64,000 nucleotides of DNA from Mycolicibacillus trivialis. GTDB taxonomy: Bacteria > Actinomycetota > Actinomycetes > Mycobacteriales > Mycobacteriaceae. Below are positions 31,309 to 40,834 of the stretch, in pieces. Positions within the stretch are counted from its first letter, which is position 1. Each line of letters begins with the position of its first letter. The position numbers were made by a program, and so were the translations under genes. The DNA lies in assembly GCF_002102395.1 (NCBI RefSeq), contig NZ_LQPZ01000030.1, forward strand, positions 23,917 through 87,916, written 5' to 3'. The notes beneath the pieces are model-generated. The model was not told where the DNA came from. It ran no database searches and worked only from the letters and a program-made list of their open reading frames with translations.

Positions 31309-31638
31309 TCAGACGCCGGGTTCGGCGACCGCGATCCCGGTTGCCGAAATCGCCAGGCCCGGAAGATGGTCGGCCCTCGCGGTGACAGTGGCCGCGACGG
31401 TGCGCCCCTCTCGACGCAACCGGACCACCGCGCCGGCGGGCGCGAGTCGGTGCGCGGCCGCCACTGCGGCACGCTCGTCACCGCGTGCGGCCAGGCGTGC
31501 GGCTTCGCGTGCGGCGTCGACGCAGCGGACCTGCGCCGCCATCGCCGCGAGCGCGGCCAGGCAGACCACCAAGACGGCCACCAGGGTGACCAGCGCCAGG
31601 GCGGCTTCCACAGTGCTCGACCCGGTCGCATCGGTCAG
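31309..31638 (-). CDS. TadE-like pseudopilin (Rv3655c family), CTG start
   Basis: A 109-aa TadE-like protein. The pseudopilin signature is clear: TDATG, then SSTVEAALALVTLV with Glu at +5 after the Gly cleavage site and a hydrophobic helix. It continues VRCVDAAREAARLAARGDE, the usual TadE segment. In this frame no ATG, GTG or TTG lies near the N-terminus. CTG at 31638-31636 overlaps the stop of the flp gene in CTGA, exactly where an ATGA overlap would be expected, so I chose CTG. Translation is probably coupled to flp. Confidence 0.75.
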   Translation of the reverse strand: MTDATGSSTVEAALALVTLVAVLVVCLAALAAMAAQVRCVDAAREAARLAARGDERAAVAAAHRLAPAGAVVRLRREGRTVAATVTARADHLPGLAISATGIAVAEPGV

Positions 31639-31832
31639 ACCTTGGTGTTGAGGGCCCTGGCGATGACGCGGGTCAGCGCGGAGACCACCGAGTCGCCGGT
31701 GACCACCGTGTAGAGGATGGCGCCGAAGGCCGCCGCCGCGATCGTGCCGATCGCGTATTCGACGGTGGACATGCCGGATTCGTCTGCCATCAGCAGGATC
31801 AGGCGGGTTTTCACGGTGCGCAGTGCGGTCAT
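31635..31832 (-). CDS. Flp-type prepilin (Rv3656c family)
   Basis: A 65-aa prepilin, the likely subunit of a Tad pilus. The leader MTALRTVKTRLILLMADESG ends at the Gly before the cleavage site, and the mature protein begins MSTVEYAIG with Glu5 and Tyr6, the hallmark of Flp pilins. One hydrophobic helix follows (TIAAAAFGAILYTVV). ATG 31832 has a GAAGGGA purine stretch upstream. No TadV prepilin peptidase gene is in the window, so processing must rely on one elsewhere. Confidence 0.88.
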   Translation of the reverse strand: MTALRTVKTRLILLMADESGMSTVEYAIGTIAAAAFGAILYTVVTGDSVVSALTRVIARALNTKV

Positions 31833-31868
31833 GGTTGTTCCCTTCTCGGCGGGTGGGCCCCGGGGCGT

Positions 31869-32438
31869 TCACAGCAGCCCCGGTGACAGGACATCGCCGG
31901 CCAGGCCGATCACCATCGGTATGACACCCAGACAGACGAAGGCGGGTAGGAAGCAGAGCCCGAGCGGACCCGCGATGAGCACCCCGGCGCGTTCGGCGGC
32001 GGCGGTGGCCGCGTCGGCGGCCTCCCGGCGGAACTGCGCCGCGAGGTCGACGACCGCGTCGGCCATCGCCGTGCCGGAGGTCGCGGACCGGCGCGCGCAG
32101 CGAACCAGCGCCTCGATCTGGGTGTTCGCCGACGGCGGCGCCGACCAGGCGATCTCGGGCGCCGCGCCCAGGGCGAGTAGGCCCGCCGCCCGCTGCAGCA
32201 CTCCCGCGAGCACGGCCGGGGCGGTCGGCGCCGTCGCGGCGGCGGCGTCGGCGACCGTCATTCCGGCGGTCAGGCAGGCGCCCAGCACGTCGAGTCCGGC
32301 CGCGACCGCGAGCGGATCCGGGCCGGTCCGGCCCGGCCCGTCGCGCCGCGGACCCACCGCGGCGGGCCACCTGGCCCGGACGGCCGCCCGGCGGGGCACG
32401 ACCAGCATAGCGGCCGCGAGCAGCAACGCCGCGGTCAT
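31869..32438 (-). CDS. TadC-like membrane platform protein (Rv3657c family)
   Basis: A 189-aa inner-membrane protein of the GspF/TadC type. It has an N-terminal helix, the family segment [20 protein letters not shown], a [18 protein letters not shown] segment and two C-terminal helices ([20 protein letters not shown]). The ATG overlaps the tadB stop in ATGA. With TadB it would form the platform on which the ATPase acts. Length agrees with Rv3657c. Confidence 0.85.
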   Translation of the reverse strand: MTAALLLAAAMLVVPRRAAVRARWPAAVGPRRDGPGRTGPDPLAVAAGLDVLGACLTAGMTVADAAAATAPTAPAVLAGVLQRAAGLLALGAAPEIAWSAPPSANTQIEALVRCARRSATSGTAMADAVVDLAAQFRREAADAATAAAERAGVLIAGPLGLCFLPAFVCLGVIPMVIGLAGDVLSPGLL

Positions 32439-33223
32439 CCGATGACCCCGGCGACGATGCGGTCCGTCCACAACAGACCGAGACATCCCAGCGAGACCCC
32501 GATGAGCAGCAGCGTCGCCCCGGCCGGGCTGTGGGTCAGCACCCGCAGCGGTTCGGCGCCCATCGACTGGCCCAACCCCAGGCCCAGAAGGGGCAACCCG
32601 GCGAGGATGACCGCGGTGGCGCGCGTTCCGGCCAGCGCCGCCGACACCCGCCCCGCGAACTGGCGGCGCTCGCCGATATCGCGTTGCGCGGCACGCATCA
32701 ACGCCGCCACCGGCAGGCCGTGCCGCCCGGCCAGTCGCCAGCAGACCGCCAGCCGTTCCCAGGACCTGGCGAGCAGGGCCGAACCGCCGGCCTCCAGCAG
32801 CCCGGCGCTGACATCGGCGCCCAGCGACGCCCGTGCTGCCACCGACCCCAGCCCGCGCGCCACCACCGGGACCGCACTGTCGGCGGCAGCCGCCGAGAAG
32901 GCCGCGACCGGGGACGCGCCGACCCGCAGCTCGGCGGCGACGATGTCCAACCCGGCGGTCAACGCCCACCCGGCCGCGAGGTCCGCCGCACGCCTACTGC
33001 GCCGTCGCCACCGCAGTACCCCCGTTGCCGCGGCGGCTACCGCCGCCACCACCGCCGGCCAGGGCAGGCACAGGCATGCGATCGCGGTCGCGGTCGCGGC
33101 CCCCGATCCCAGGCAGACCGGGCTCGCGCGCTGAATTCTGCGGTGGCTCAAACCCAACCGGCGTTGCGCGCGGGCCGGCCACAACAGCACACTCGCAGCC
33201 AGCAGCATCATCGCGCCACTCAT
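32435..33223 (-). CDS. TadB-like membrane platform protein (Rv3658c family)
   Basis: A 262-aa GspF-fold membrane protein. A first hydrophobic segment is followed by a basic loop, then the cytoplasmic segment [23 protein letters not shown], and ends with two helices ([19 protein letters not shown] and [17 protein letters not shown]). Start and stop codons overlap both neighbours by 4 bp. Shorter than proteobacterial TadB but typical of mycobacteria. Confidence 0.85.
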   Translation of the reverse strand: MSGAMMLLAASVLLWPARAQRRLGLSHRRIQRASPVCLGSGAATATAIACLCLPWPAVVAAVAAAATGVLRWRRRSRRAADLAAGWALTAGLDIVAAELRVGASPVAAFSAAAADSAVPVVARGLGSVAARASLGADVSAGLLEAGGSALLARSWERLAVCWRLAGRHGLPVAALMRAAQRDIGERRQFAGRVSAALAGTRATAVILAGLPLLGLGLGQSMGAEPLRVLTHSPAGATLLLIGVSLGCLGLLWTDRIVAGVIG

Positions 33224-34386
33224 GCCGGCGCCCGGCCGTCCAGCAGGCGGCGCAGCTCACCGGCCGCCGGACCCGCTCCGTGGTCGGCGTGCCAGCAGGT
33301 TCGCGCGGTGACCAGGCCGGAATCAGCGCGGCCCAGCACCGCGATCTCGGCCAATCGCCGGCGCCCACCGGTGCAGCGCTGCATGTGCAGCACCAACCGG
33401 ACGGCGGCGGCCAGCTGGCTGTGCAGGGCGTGCCGGGACAATCCCCCCAGCACCCCCAGCGCCTCGAGGCGGGCGGGCACCTCGGCGGGGCGGTTGGCGT
33501 GCACCGTGCCTGCGCCGCCGTCGTGGCCGGTGTTGAGAGCGGTGAGCAGGTCCACCACTTCGGCACCGCGGACCTCGCCGACCACGATGCGGTCCGGACG
33601 CATGCGCAGGGCCTGACGCACCAGGTCCCGCAGGGTGACCTCGCCGGCTCCTTCGACGTTCGGGTGCCGGGCGACGAGGGTGACGAGATGTGGGTGCGGT
33701 GGCGCCAATTCGGCCACGTCCTCGACGCAGACGATGCGCTCGGCGGCAGGCACCTCACCCAGGAGCGCCGCGAGCAGCGTGGTCTTGCCCGCGCCGGTGC
33801 CCCCGGAGACGAGGAAGGCCAGCCGGGCGGCGAGGACACCGCGCAGTGTCGCCGCGGTGTCGGGCGCCAGAGCACCGGTGTCGACCAACGCGGTCAGTCC
33901 CTGCGTCGCCGGGCGCAGCACCCGTAGCGACAGGCTGGTGCAGCCGCGCGCGATCGGCGGCAGTACCGCGTGCAGGCGGACGGTGACCCCTCGCGGTCCG
34001 AGTGCGTCGAGTTGGCCGTCCACCCACGGTTGGGCGTCGTCGAGGCGGCGGCCGGCGGCGTGGGCCAGCCGCTGGGCAAGCCGCCGGACGGCGTCCGCAT
34101 CCGGGAATCGGACCGCACTGCGGCGCAAGCCGATTCCGTCGTCCACCCAGACCGCGTCCGGCGCCGTGACCAGGACATCGGTCACGCCCTCAGCGGCCAA
34201 TAACGGCTCAAGCGGCCCGGCCCCGGCCAATTCGGTCTCGACCGTCCGCAGACTGGTCAACACCTCGCCGTGGCTGAGCATGCCGTGGGATTCGGCCCGG
34301 ATCGCCGCGGCCATGGCCGCCGGACGTAGCGGAATACGCTGTTCAGACAACCGTTCCCGAACCCGGTCGACCAATTCGTCGCTCAC
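33220..34386 (-). CDS. TadA/CpaF-family secretion ATPase (Rv3659c family)
   Basis: A 388-aa type II/IV secretion ATPase that would power Flp pilus assembly. Walker A is GGTGAGKTT, Walker B lies in [16 protein letters not shown], and the Asp box region reads [11 protein letters not shown]. The GTG start (34384-34386) overlaps the stop of the next gene upstream in GTGA; the frame is open further upstream but inside that gene. The long N-terminal domain ([13 protein letters not shown]) is usual for CpaF. Confidence 0.9.
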   Translation of the reverse strand: MSDELVDRVRERLSEQRIPLRPAAMAAAIRAESHGMLSHGEVLTSLRTVETELAGAGPLEPLLAAEGVTDVLVTAPDAVWVDDGIGLRRSAVRFPDADAVRRLAQRLAHAAGRRLDDAQPWVDGQLDALGPRGVTVRLHAVLPPIARGCTSLSLRVLRPATQGLTALVDTGALAPDTAATLRGVLAARLAFLVSGGTGAGKTTLLAALLGEVPAAERIVCVEDVAELAPPHPHLVTLVARHPNVEGAGEVTLRDLVRQALRMRPDRIVVGEVRGAEVVDLLTALNTGHDGGAGTVHANRPAEVPARLEALGVLGGLSRHALHSQLAAAVRLVLHMQRCTGGRRRLAEIAVLGRADSGLVTARTCWHADHGAGPAAGELRRLLDGRAPA

Positions 34387-35456
34387 GCCGCCGACTCCGC
34401 GATCCGTCCGGAGCCCAGCACGTCGAGCACCCGCCGCGCCGCTGCGGCGAGCCCGGAACGACGACGCACCCGCAGTCCGGCACCGTCGATCTGGTCGTCG
34501 ACGCCCGGGTCGGCCCGCATGGCGGCGAGCAACGGTACGGCGACAAGCTCGGCGATCTCGCCGGCGCGCAGCCCGCCCGGGGCGGGGCCGCGCACCACCA
34601 GTCCCGCGGTGGGGTTGATCGCCGTCACGACCGGAGTGAACGCCGCGGTCGCGGCGGCCGCCCGCACGTCGCAACGGCTCACCACGACCACCAGGTCGGC
34701 GGCCGCCACCGCGGCCTCGGTGGCGTCGGTCATCCGGCGCGCCACGTCGCAGATGACCGTGGCGCCGCCACGCCTTCCGGCGTCGAGCACCGCCTGCACC
34801 GGTCCGACCTCCAGATCGTGGTAGTGCCGCGGCGCCGATAGCACCACAGCCCCGCGCATCACCGGCAGCGCGTCACGCACCGCGGTCCAGGTCAGCCGCC
34901 CGCCGCGCAGGGTCAGATCCGTCCAGCGCAGTCCGGGCGCCGGGCCGCCGGCCATCAGGAGATCGATGCCGCCGCCGCACGGGTCGAGGTCGACCAGCAG
35001 CGCGTCGGCGGCGCACTGGGCGAGCGCGGCGGCCAGCACCGAGGCTCCGGCTCCGCCGCATCCGCCGACGACCGCGACGATCCGGCCGCCGCGGTCGACG
35101 CCGCGCGAGGTCTCCTCCGCCTCGGCGAGCACGGCGATCGCTTCGGTCTCCTGATCGGGCAGCCGCAGGACGCGCTGCGCGCCCACCGCGACCGCAGCCG
35201 CCCATGTCGCCGCGGTGGGGTCCGCGGCGGTGAGGACGCTGACGTGGTCTCGGCGAGGATGGCCCCGTCGCGCGCAGTCCCGCGCCCCGGCGTCGTCGAG
35301 CAGGACGGCGGTGGCCGCCAACCAGGTCTTGCGGTGCAGCGGGGCGCCCGGATCGCCGTGGATGACCCGCAGCCCGACCGCGGCCGCGATGCGGTCGACT
35401 TCCTCGGCCAGCACCGGGTCCGACAGCAGGCTCAACATCCCGCCGGTACCCGTCAT
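34383..35456 (-). CDS. ssd: TadZ/CpaE-like septum-site protein Ssd (Rv3660c family)
   Basis: A 357-aa MinD/ParA-superfamily protein at the head of the Tad operon. An N-terminal receiver-like region is followed by the deviant nucleotide loop VVGGCGGAGAS, which lacks the Lys of a working Walker A, and then LLVDLDPCGGGIDLL. In M. tuberculosis the homologue Rv3660c (Ssd) inhibits septation and induces a dormancy-like response when overproduced. In other bacteria TadZ/CpaE places the pilus machine at the pole. ATG at 35454-35456. The 6C RNA gene lies about 200 bp upstream on the same strand. Confidence 0.85.
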   Translation of the reverse strand: MTGTGGMLSLLSDPVLAEEVDRIAAAVGLRVIHGDPGAPLHRKTWLAATAVLLDDAGARDCARRGHPRRDHVSVLTAADPTAATWAAAVAVGAQRVLRLPDQETEAIAVLAEAEETSRGVDRGGRIVAVVGGCGGAGASVLAAALAQCAADALLVDLDPCGGGIDLLMAGGPAPGLRWTDLTLRGGRLTWTAVRDALPVMRGAVVLSAPRHYHDLEVGPVQAVLDAGRRGGATVICDVARRMTDATEAAVAAADLVVVVSRCDVRAAAATAAFTPVVTAINPTAGLVVRGPAPGGLRAGEIAELVAVPLLAAMRADPGVDDQIDGAGLRVRRRSGLAAAARRVLDVLGSGRIAESAA

Positions 35457-35655
35457 GGACCCACGGTGCGCGCGCCGGGCGCTTCGGCGCCAGCGTTCCG
35501 CAGCCGATTGTGCACCGGTGGCAGACTGTGGATGACTGCGCCGGATAACTGCGCACCAGGAGATCGAAAGGTGCGCGACCGCAGCGCATCCCGGCCCGCA
35601 TGCGGGAGGCGGGTTGAAAAGGCGGGGCGGGTTCGAAAAGGTGGGACCGAGCTCG

Positions 35656-35753
35656 AAAAGGGGACGACCCCCGCCAGGGGGGGAGGAGGCGAGGGTCGTC
35701 GTGTATCAGCCCCGGGGGGTCGGGCTGATACAACCTCGGACATAAGCCGAGTG
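35656..35753 (-). ncRNA. 6C small RNA (B11 family)
   Basis: On the minus strand two hairpins follow each other. The first has a 10-bp stem GTATCAGCCC/GGGCTGATAC (35731-35722 and 35712-35703) whose loop contains CCCCCC. The second has an 8-bp stem GACGACCC/GGGTCGTC (35700-35693 and 35670-35663) whose loop contains a run of seven C. It is followed by CCCCTTTT, a terminator-like end. Two C-rich loops define the actinobacterial 6C RNA, and B11, the M. tuberculosis member, lies between Rv3660c and Rv3661, the same site and strand. The C-rich loops pair with G-rich ribosome sites in targets. Ends are estimates from the -10 box and the T-run. Confidence 0.88.
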
Positions 35754-35759
35754 ATGCTC

Positions 35760-35765
35760 ACTATA
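35760..35765 (-). promoter_or_regulatory. -10 box of the 6C RNA promoter
   Basis: On the minus strand TATAGT lies about 20 nt before the first 6C hairpin. With the usual 6-7 nt spacing the transcript would begin near 35753 and be about 98 nt long, in line with the 93 nt known for B11. Confidence 0.6.
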
Positions 35766-35849
35766 CACATGAGTACGGAGCCGTCCGCAAGAGTTGACGG
35801 AATTGCAACCGATGGTGTCGACCCCCGCCAGCGGCGATGCGCGGGACCC

Positions 35850-35855
35850 TATGCT
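35850..35855 (+). promoter_or_regulatory. -10 box of a probable leaderless promoter
   Basis: TATGCT ends 6 nt before GTG 35862, supporting that start for the HAD phosphatase. Confidence 0.5.
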
Positions 35856-35861
35856 GGGCCG

Positions 35862-36692
35862 GTGACCGTCAGCGATACCACCACCGGCCCCGTGCCGCAC
35901 GGCGCGCGTTCGGCGGCGTTCTTCGACCTGGACAAAACGGTCATCGCCAAATCCAGTGCGCTGGCGTTCAATAAGCCGTTCTTCGCCCAAGGGCTGCTGA
36001 ATCGGCGATCGGTACTCAAGGGCACCTACGCGCAGTTCCTGTTCCAGCTCTCCGGCGCCGATCATGACCAGATGGACCGGATGCGGGCGCATCTCACCGA
36101 CATGTGCACCGGATGGGATGTCGAACAGGTCAAGTCCATCGTCGGCGAGACCTTGCATGACATCGTGACCCCGCTGGTCTTCGCCGAAGCGGCCGATCTG
36201 ATCGCCAGCCACAAACTGTGCGGCCGCGACGTGGTGATCGTGTCCGCCTCGGGCGCGGAGATCGTCGGCCCCATCGCGCGCGCGTTGGGCGCGACGCACG
36301 CGATGGCCACCCAGATGGTCGTCGAGGACGGCCGGTACACCGGCGAGGTGGCGTTCTACTGCTTCGCCGACGGCAAGGCCGCGGCGATCCGGGAACTGGC
36401 CCGGCGCGAGGGCTACGCGCTGGAACACTGCTACGCCTACTCCGACTCGATCACCGACCTGCCGATGCTGGAGACCGTCGGCCATCCCAGCGTGGTCAAC
36501 CCCGATCGCGCGCTGCGCAAGGAGGCGGCGGCCCGCGACTGGCCGGTGCTGACCTTCTCCCGCCCGGTCTCGTTGCGGGACCGCATTCCGGCGCCGTCGG
36601 GCGCCGCGCTGGCGACCACGACCGCGGTCGCGGTGACCGCGCTGGCGGCCGGCGCGCTGAGCTACGCGCTGCTGCGCCGGTTCGTCTTCTGA
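35862..36692 (+). CDS. HAD-family phosphatase, membrane-anchored (Rv3661 family)
   Basis: A 276-aa HAD hydrolase of the phosphoserine-phosphatase-like (HAD-IB) group. Motif I is FFDLDKTV with the nucleophile Asp. Motif II is IVSASGAEI, and motif III/IV reads YAYSDSITDLPML with the metal-binding Asp residues. After the catalytic domain comes one C-terminal membrane helix (ALATTTAVAVTALAAGALSYALL). It resembles Rv3661 and, more distantly, SerB and CicA-type proteins; substrate unknown. It lies between two regulatory RNAs, 6C upstream (opposite strand) and Ms1 downstream (same strand). Confidence 0.86.
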   Translation: MTVSDTTTGPVPHGARSAAFFDLDKTVIAKSSALAFNKPFFAQGLLNRRSVLKGTYAQFLFQLSGADHDQMDRMRAHLTDMCTGWDVEQVKSIVGETLHDIVTPLVFAEAADLIASHKLCGRDVVIVSASGAEIVGPIARALGATHAMATQMVVEDGRYTGEVAFYCFADGKAAAIRELARREGYALEHCYAYSDSITDLPMLETVGHPSVVNPDRALRKEAAARDWPVLTFSRPVSLRDRIPAPSGAALATTTAVAVTALAAGALSYALLRRFVF

Positions 36693-36766
36693 CACCGCCG
36701 TGCGGTTTCAGCAAACTCGGTCCGGTACCGATCCGGTCACCGGGCCAAGTTACCGGCGGTTAGCCC

Positions 36767-36795
36767 TTGATGTGACGAGCGCCACGTAGTACAAA
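36767..36795 (+). promoter_or_regulatory. Ms1 promoter (-35 TTGATG, -10 TACAAA)
   Basis: TTGATG (36767-36772) and TACAAA (36790-36795) are 17 bp apart, upstream of the Ms1 closing stem. Transcription would begin near 36801. This is a near-ideal sigma-A type spacing, suited to an abundant stationary-phase RNA. Confidence 0.55.
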
Positions 36796-36800
36796 GGAGT

Positions 36801-37100
36801 CACGGAAGCCCGGAGCGGCCAAGGTCCAGCCGGAAGAGAAGGCTCGATCTCCCAAACCGGGCGACCCAGCACGGACCCCGGTACCCACGGGGAGCCACAG
36901 CCGCGATAATGGCAGAAGTGTTGCGGGCCTGCGTTATTGCGAAAAGCGGTCGGTGCCGAGACCCTTTGGGTGGGGTCGCAGCCGAAGCGCATCGCGAGAC
37001 CGCCGAGGCCACCCACGCAGCCCACGTGTCGCACGCCTGGTAACCGGGTTCCGTGCTAGCGGGCGGCGAGTCGCGATCAGCGAGGAGCCGCCCGCTTCAT
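36801..37100 (+). ncRNA. Ms1 (MTS2823-type) 6S-like regulatory RNA
   Basis: This stretch has no reading frame and lies between the Rv3661 and Rv3662c homologues, the site of MTS2823/Ms1 in mycobacteria. Its ends pair: CACGGAA (36801-36807) with TTCCGTG (37049-37055), then CCCGG (36809-36813) with CCGGG (37044-37048), leaving one bulged G. This closes a rod-like fold. A 9-bp GC hairpin follows, GCGGGCGGC (37059-37067) with GCCGCCCGC (37087-37095), then TTCATTTGG, a likely terminator. The length of about 300 nt fits. Ms1 binds RNA polymerase core and accumulates in stationary phase. Exact ends are inferred. Confidence 0.85.
37059..37100 (+). terminator. Ms1 terminator hairpin, overlapping the 3' end of the convergent gene
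   Basis: A 9-bp perfect GC stem with a 19-nt loop is followed by a T-containing tail. The right arm lies inside the last codons of the convergent Rv3662c-like gene, so the same bases serve coding and termination. Confidence 0.65.
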
Positions 37101-37880
37101 TTGGTCGACCACCGCGTGCGCCGACCCATCGGCGACCTTCCCGGCCGACTCAGCAATCGACACCGCTTCCCCGGCACCGGACTGCAGCGCCTTCGCGCAC
37201 AGCACCAGCCAGGTGGCCAGCCCCTCCGGTGTGCCGGTGGCGAAACCCTGCGCGCCCTGCCGGTACTTCCCGACCGCCCGCATCCAACTCAACTCCGGAA
37301 CCCCCAGACCGTGCGGGTCCAGGCCGCTGGAGATCGTGATCAGCCGGGAGACCGCGCGGGCCACCACCCCGTCGGCGGTGCCGAACGGCGCCAACGTCAG
37401 CAACTCGCCGTGCGCCACCGCGGCCAGCACCGGTGCCGGCGCGTCGGTTCCGCCGGTGACCAGATCGGCCAGCATCCCCAGCCGACGACCCACCTGCTCG
37501 TCGAGTCGCGGGCGGCCCAGCTGGTCGTCGTCGTCGACCAGGTCGGCCGCCGCCAGCATGTGCAGCTTCGCGATCGCCTGCAACGGTGCGCGGCGCCACA
37601 CCTCCACCAGCGTGGTCTCCCCACCCTCGAGGGCCTGGGTGACCCGCAGGGACCCGGCGAACACCGGGTTGGTCGGCGCGGTCTCGTCGACCTGGGTCGG
37701 ACCGCCGTCGAGCACCGCGGACGCCCGCGCTGATCGCAACGACGCCTCGGCGGCGCTGACCGGCCAGCCACGACGGTTGGTTTTGTGCTGGTGTGCCTTG
37801 GCGAGGGCCTGGCGCGCCAGCGTGGACGCTTCGGCCACGCCGGGCAGGTCGAGCAGCGGAGCGAGCGGGTCGGCGGTCAC
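37077..37880 (-). CDS. conserved protein of unknown function (Rv3662c family)
   Basis: A 267-aa actinobacterial protein. It begins VTADPLAPLLDLPGVAEA from GTG 37880. A longer start at GTG 37901 adds seven residues, but a TATCGT box 8 nt before 37880 favours the shorter form. The sequence has segments ASLRSARASAVLDGG, LAAVAHGELLTLAPFG and PHGLGVPELSW, somewhat like the helical core of Fic-type or related proteins, but the Fic motif HPFxxGNGR is absent, so I do not assign that function. Divergent from acs. The dipeptide-transport genes found between them in M. tuberculosis are missing. Confidence 0.75.
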   Translation of the reverse strand: MTADPLAPLLDLPGVAEASTLARQALAKAHQHKTNRRGWPVSAAEASLRSARASAVLDGGPTQVDETAPTNPVFAGSLRVTQALEGGETTLVEVWRRAPLQAIAKLHMLAAADLVDDDDQLGRPRLDEQVGRRLGMLADLVTGGTDAPAPVLAAVAHGELLTLAPFGTADGVVARAVSRLITISSGLDPHGLGVPELSWMRAVGKYRQGAQGFATGTPEGLATWLVLCAKALQSGAGEAVSIAESAGKVADGSAHAVVDQMKRAAPR

Positions 37881-37888
37881 GGTGTCCG

Positions 37889-37894
37889 ACGATA
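37889..37894 (-). promoter_or_regulatory. -10 box of a probable near-leaderless promoter
   Basis: On the minus strand TATCGT ends 8 nt before GTG 37880. Confidence 0.4.
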
Positions 37895-37953
37895 CCGCCA
37901 CCGTCGGCCCGGCGAGCCCGGCGATCCGGCTCGGCGGCCGGTCCTCCGGTGAC

Positions 37954-37959
37954 TACGCT
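37954..37959 (+). promoter_or_regulatory. -10 box of the acs promoter
   Basis: TACGCT ends 8 nt before GTG 37968, so the transcript would start at or just before the start codon. Confidence 0.45.
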
Positions 37960-37967
37960 GGGACGTC

Positions 37968-39902
<1,935 letters not shown>

Positions 39903-39906
39903 CCGG

Positions 39907-39961
39907 TCAGGCCGGGATCGGGACTCAGACAGGGATCGGGACTCAGGCAGGGATCGGGACA
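39907..39961. repeat. 18-bp tandem repeat at the 3' end of the secreted protease gene
   Basis: The unit GGGATCGGGACTCAGRCA occurs at 39914-39931 and 39932-39949, with a partial third copy from 39950. Read on the minus strand the units give VPIPA-stop, VPIPV-stop and VPIPA-stop, all in frame. The gene thus ends in a triplicated C-terminus with three TGA codons. Confidence 0.85.
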
Positions 39962-40653
39962 TAGCCCGCCCCGGCCCGGTTCTTGGCGGTGACGTCGTCG
40001 ATGACGGCGTTGATCGAGACCACCACCGCGGGCGTGTGCAGCGGGATGTACTTGACCACGCAGGTCGGCAGCGCATCGGAGAACGCGCCGTGGATCATCC
40101 CGACCAGCATGTTGTTGACCGTGACCGGTCCGCCGGAGTCCCCGGGCCGCCCACAGACCTGCATCACGATGGTGCCGGGGTCCTGCCCGCGACCCCAGGT
40201 GACCCCGCACGAGTTGCCGGTGGTGCGACCCTGCTTGCAGGCCACCGCCCCGAACGCCGGATCCGGCGCGATCCCGGTGATGAGGAACCCGTCGTAGTTG
40301 GCGACCGGCAACACCTTCTCCGGGTCGAACCGGATCACCGCGTAATCGAGCGCGTCGTTGCCTGCGACCATCTCCCCGACCGTGCCCGCCCCCTCGGCGG
40401 CCTCGGAGGCGACCTGCGCGCCCGGACCGCCGCAGTGCGCGGAAGTGAAGCCGATCAGGTCCCCGGTGCGGTCGTGCCCGATCGTGGTCAGCGTGCACAG
40501 CGTCTCGCCGTCGACCACCAGGCCGGCACCACCGCCGAGCGGTACCTTGTCGTCGGCGGATGCCGTCGCGCTACCGAAACCGGGGGTGAGCAGCGCTGCG
40601 AGCAGGACCGCGGCCACCGCGACCCGCAGCAACCTGCTGTGGATGGTCTGCAA
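39943..40653 (-). CDS. secreted trypsin-like serine protease (Rv3668c family)
   Basis: A 236-aa protease with a signal peptide (MQTIHSRLLRVAVAAVLLAALL, cleavage near ASA-DDK). Catalytic residues are His in FTSAHCGG, Asp in NDALDYAVIRF and Ser in GRPGDSGGPV, the chymotrypsin/S1 arrangement seen in mycobacterial secreted proteases. Several cysteines suggest disulfides. The start is TTG 40653, with GGGAG upstream. The stop lies inside an 18-bp tandem repeat. Convergent with acs. Confidence 0.85.
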   Translation of the reverse strand: MQTIHSRLLRVAVAAVLLAALLTPGFGSATASADDKVPLGGGAGLVVDGETLCTLTTIGHDRTGDLIGFTSAHCGGPGAQVASEAAEGAGTVGEMVAGNDALDYAVIRFDPEKVLPVANYDGFLITGIAPDPAFGAVACKQGRTTGNSCGVTWGRGQDPGTIVMQVCGRPGDSGGPVTVNNMLVGMIHGAFSDALPTCVVKYIPLHTPAVVVSINAVIDDVTAKNRAGAGYVPIPA

Positions 40654-40834
40654 AGAACGCTCCCGTCGGCCCAGCCGTGTCGTGAAAGGTAATGAGTCAG
40701 TCTAACGTGACCGCGGGCGTCGGCAGCGTCCTCGACCGGGCGGCCGCAACAGTCCGCGGTGCGCGGTTGCCTTCATCCGGCGGTGCGGTACATGGCAACA
40801 TGAACCGCGACGACCGCGACCCGGAGGAGCGTCT

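Noticed and set aside
31635..35456. Prepilin peptidase (TadV) or secretin within the Tad cluster
   Set aside because: No aspartyl prepilin peptidase motif or outer-membrane secretin gene is present in the cluster or nearby; the operon has only TadZ, A, B, C, Flp, E and G-like genes.
37077..37901. Fic-domain assignment for the Rv3662c-like protein
   Set aside because: The Fic catalytic motif HPFxxGNGR is not in the sequence; only a vague helical resemblance was seen.
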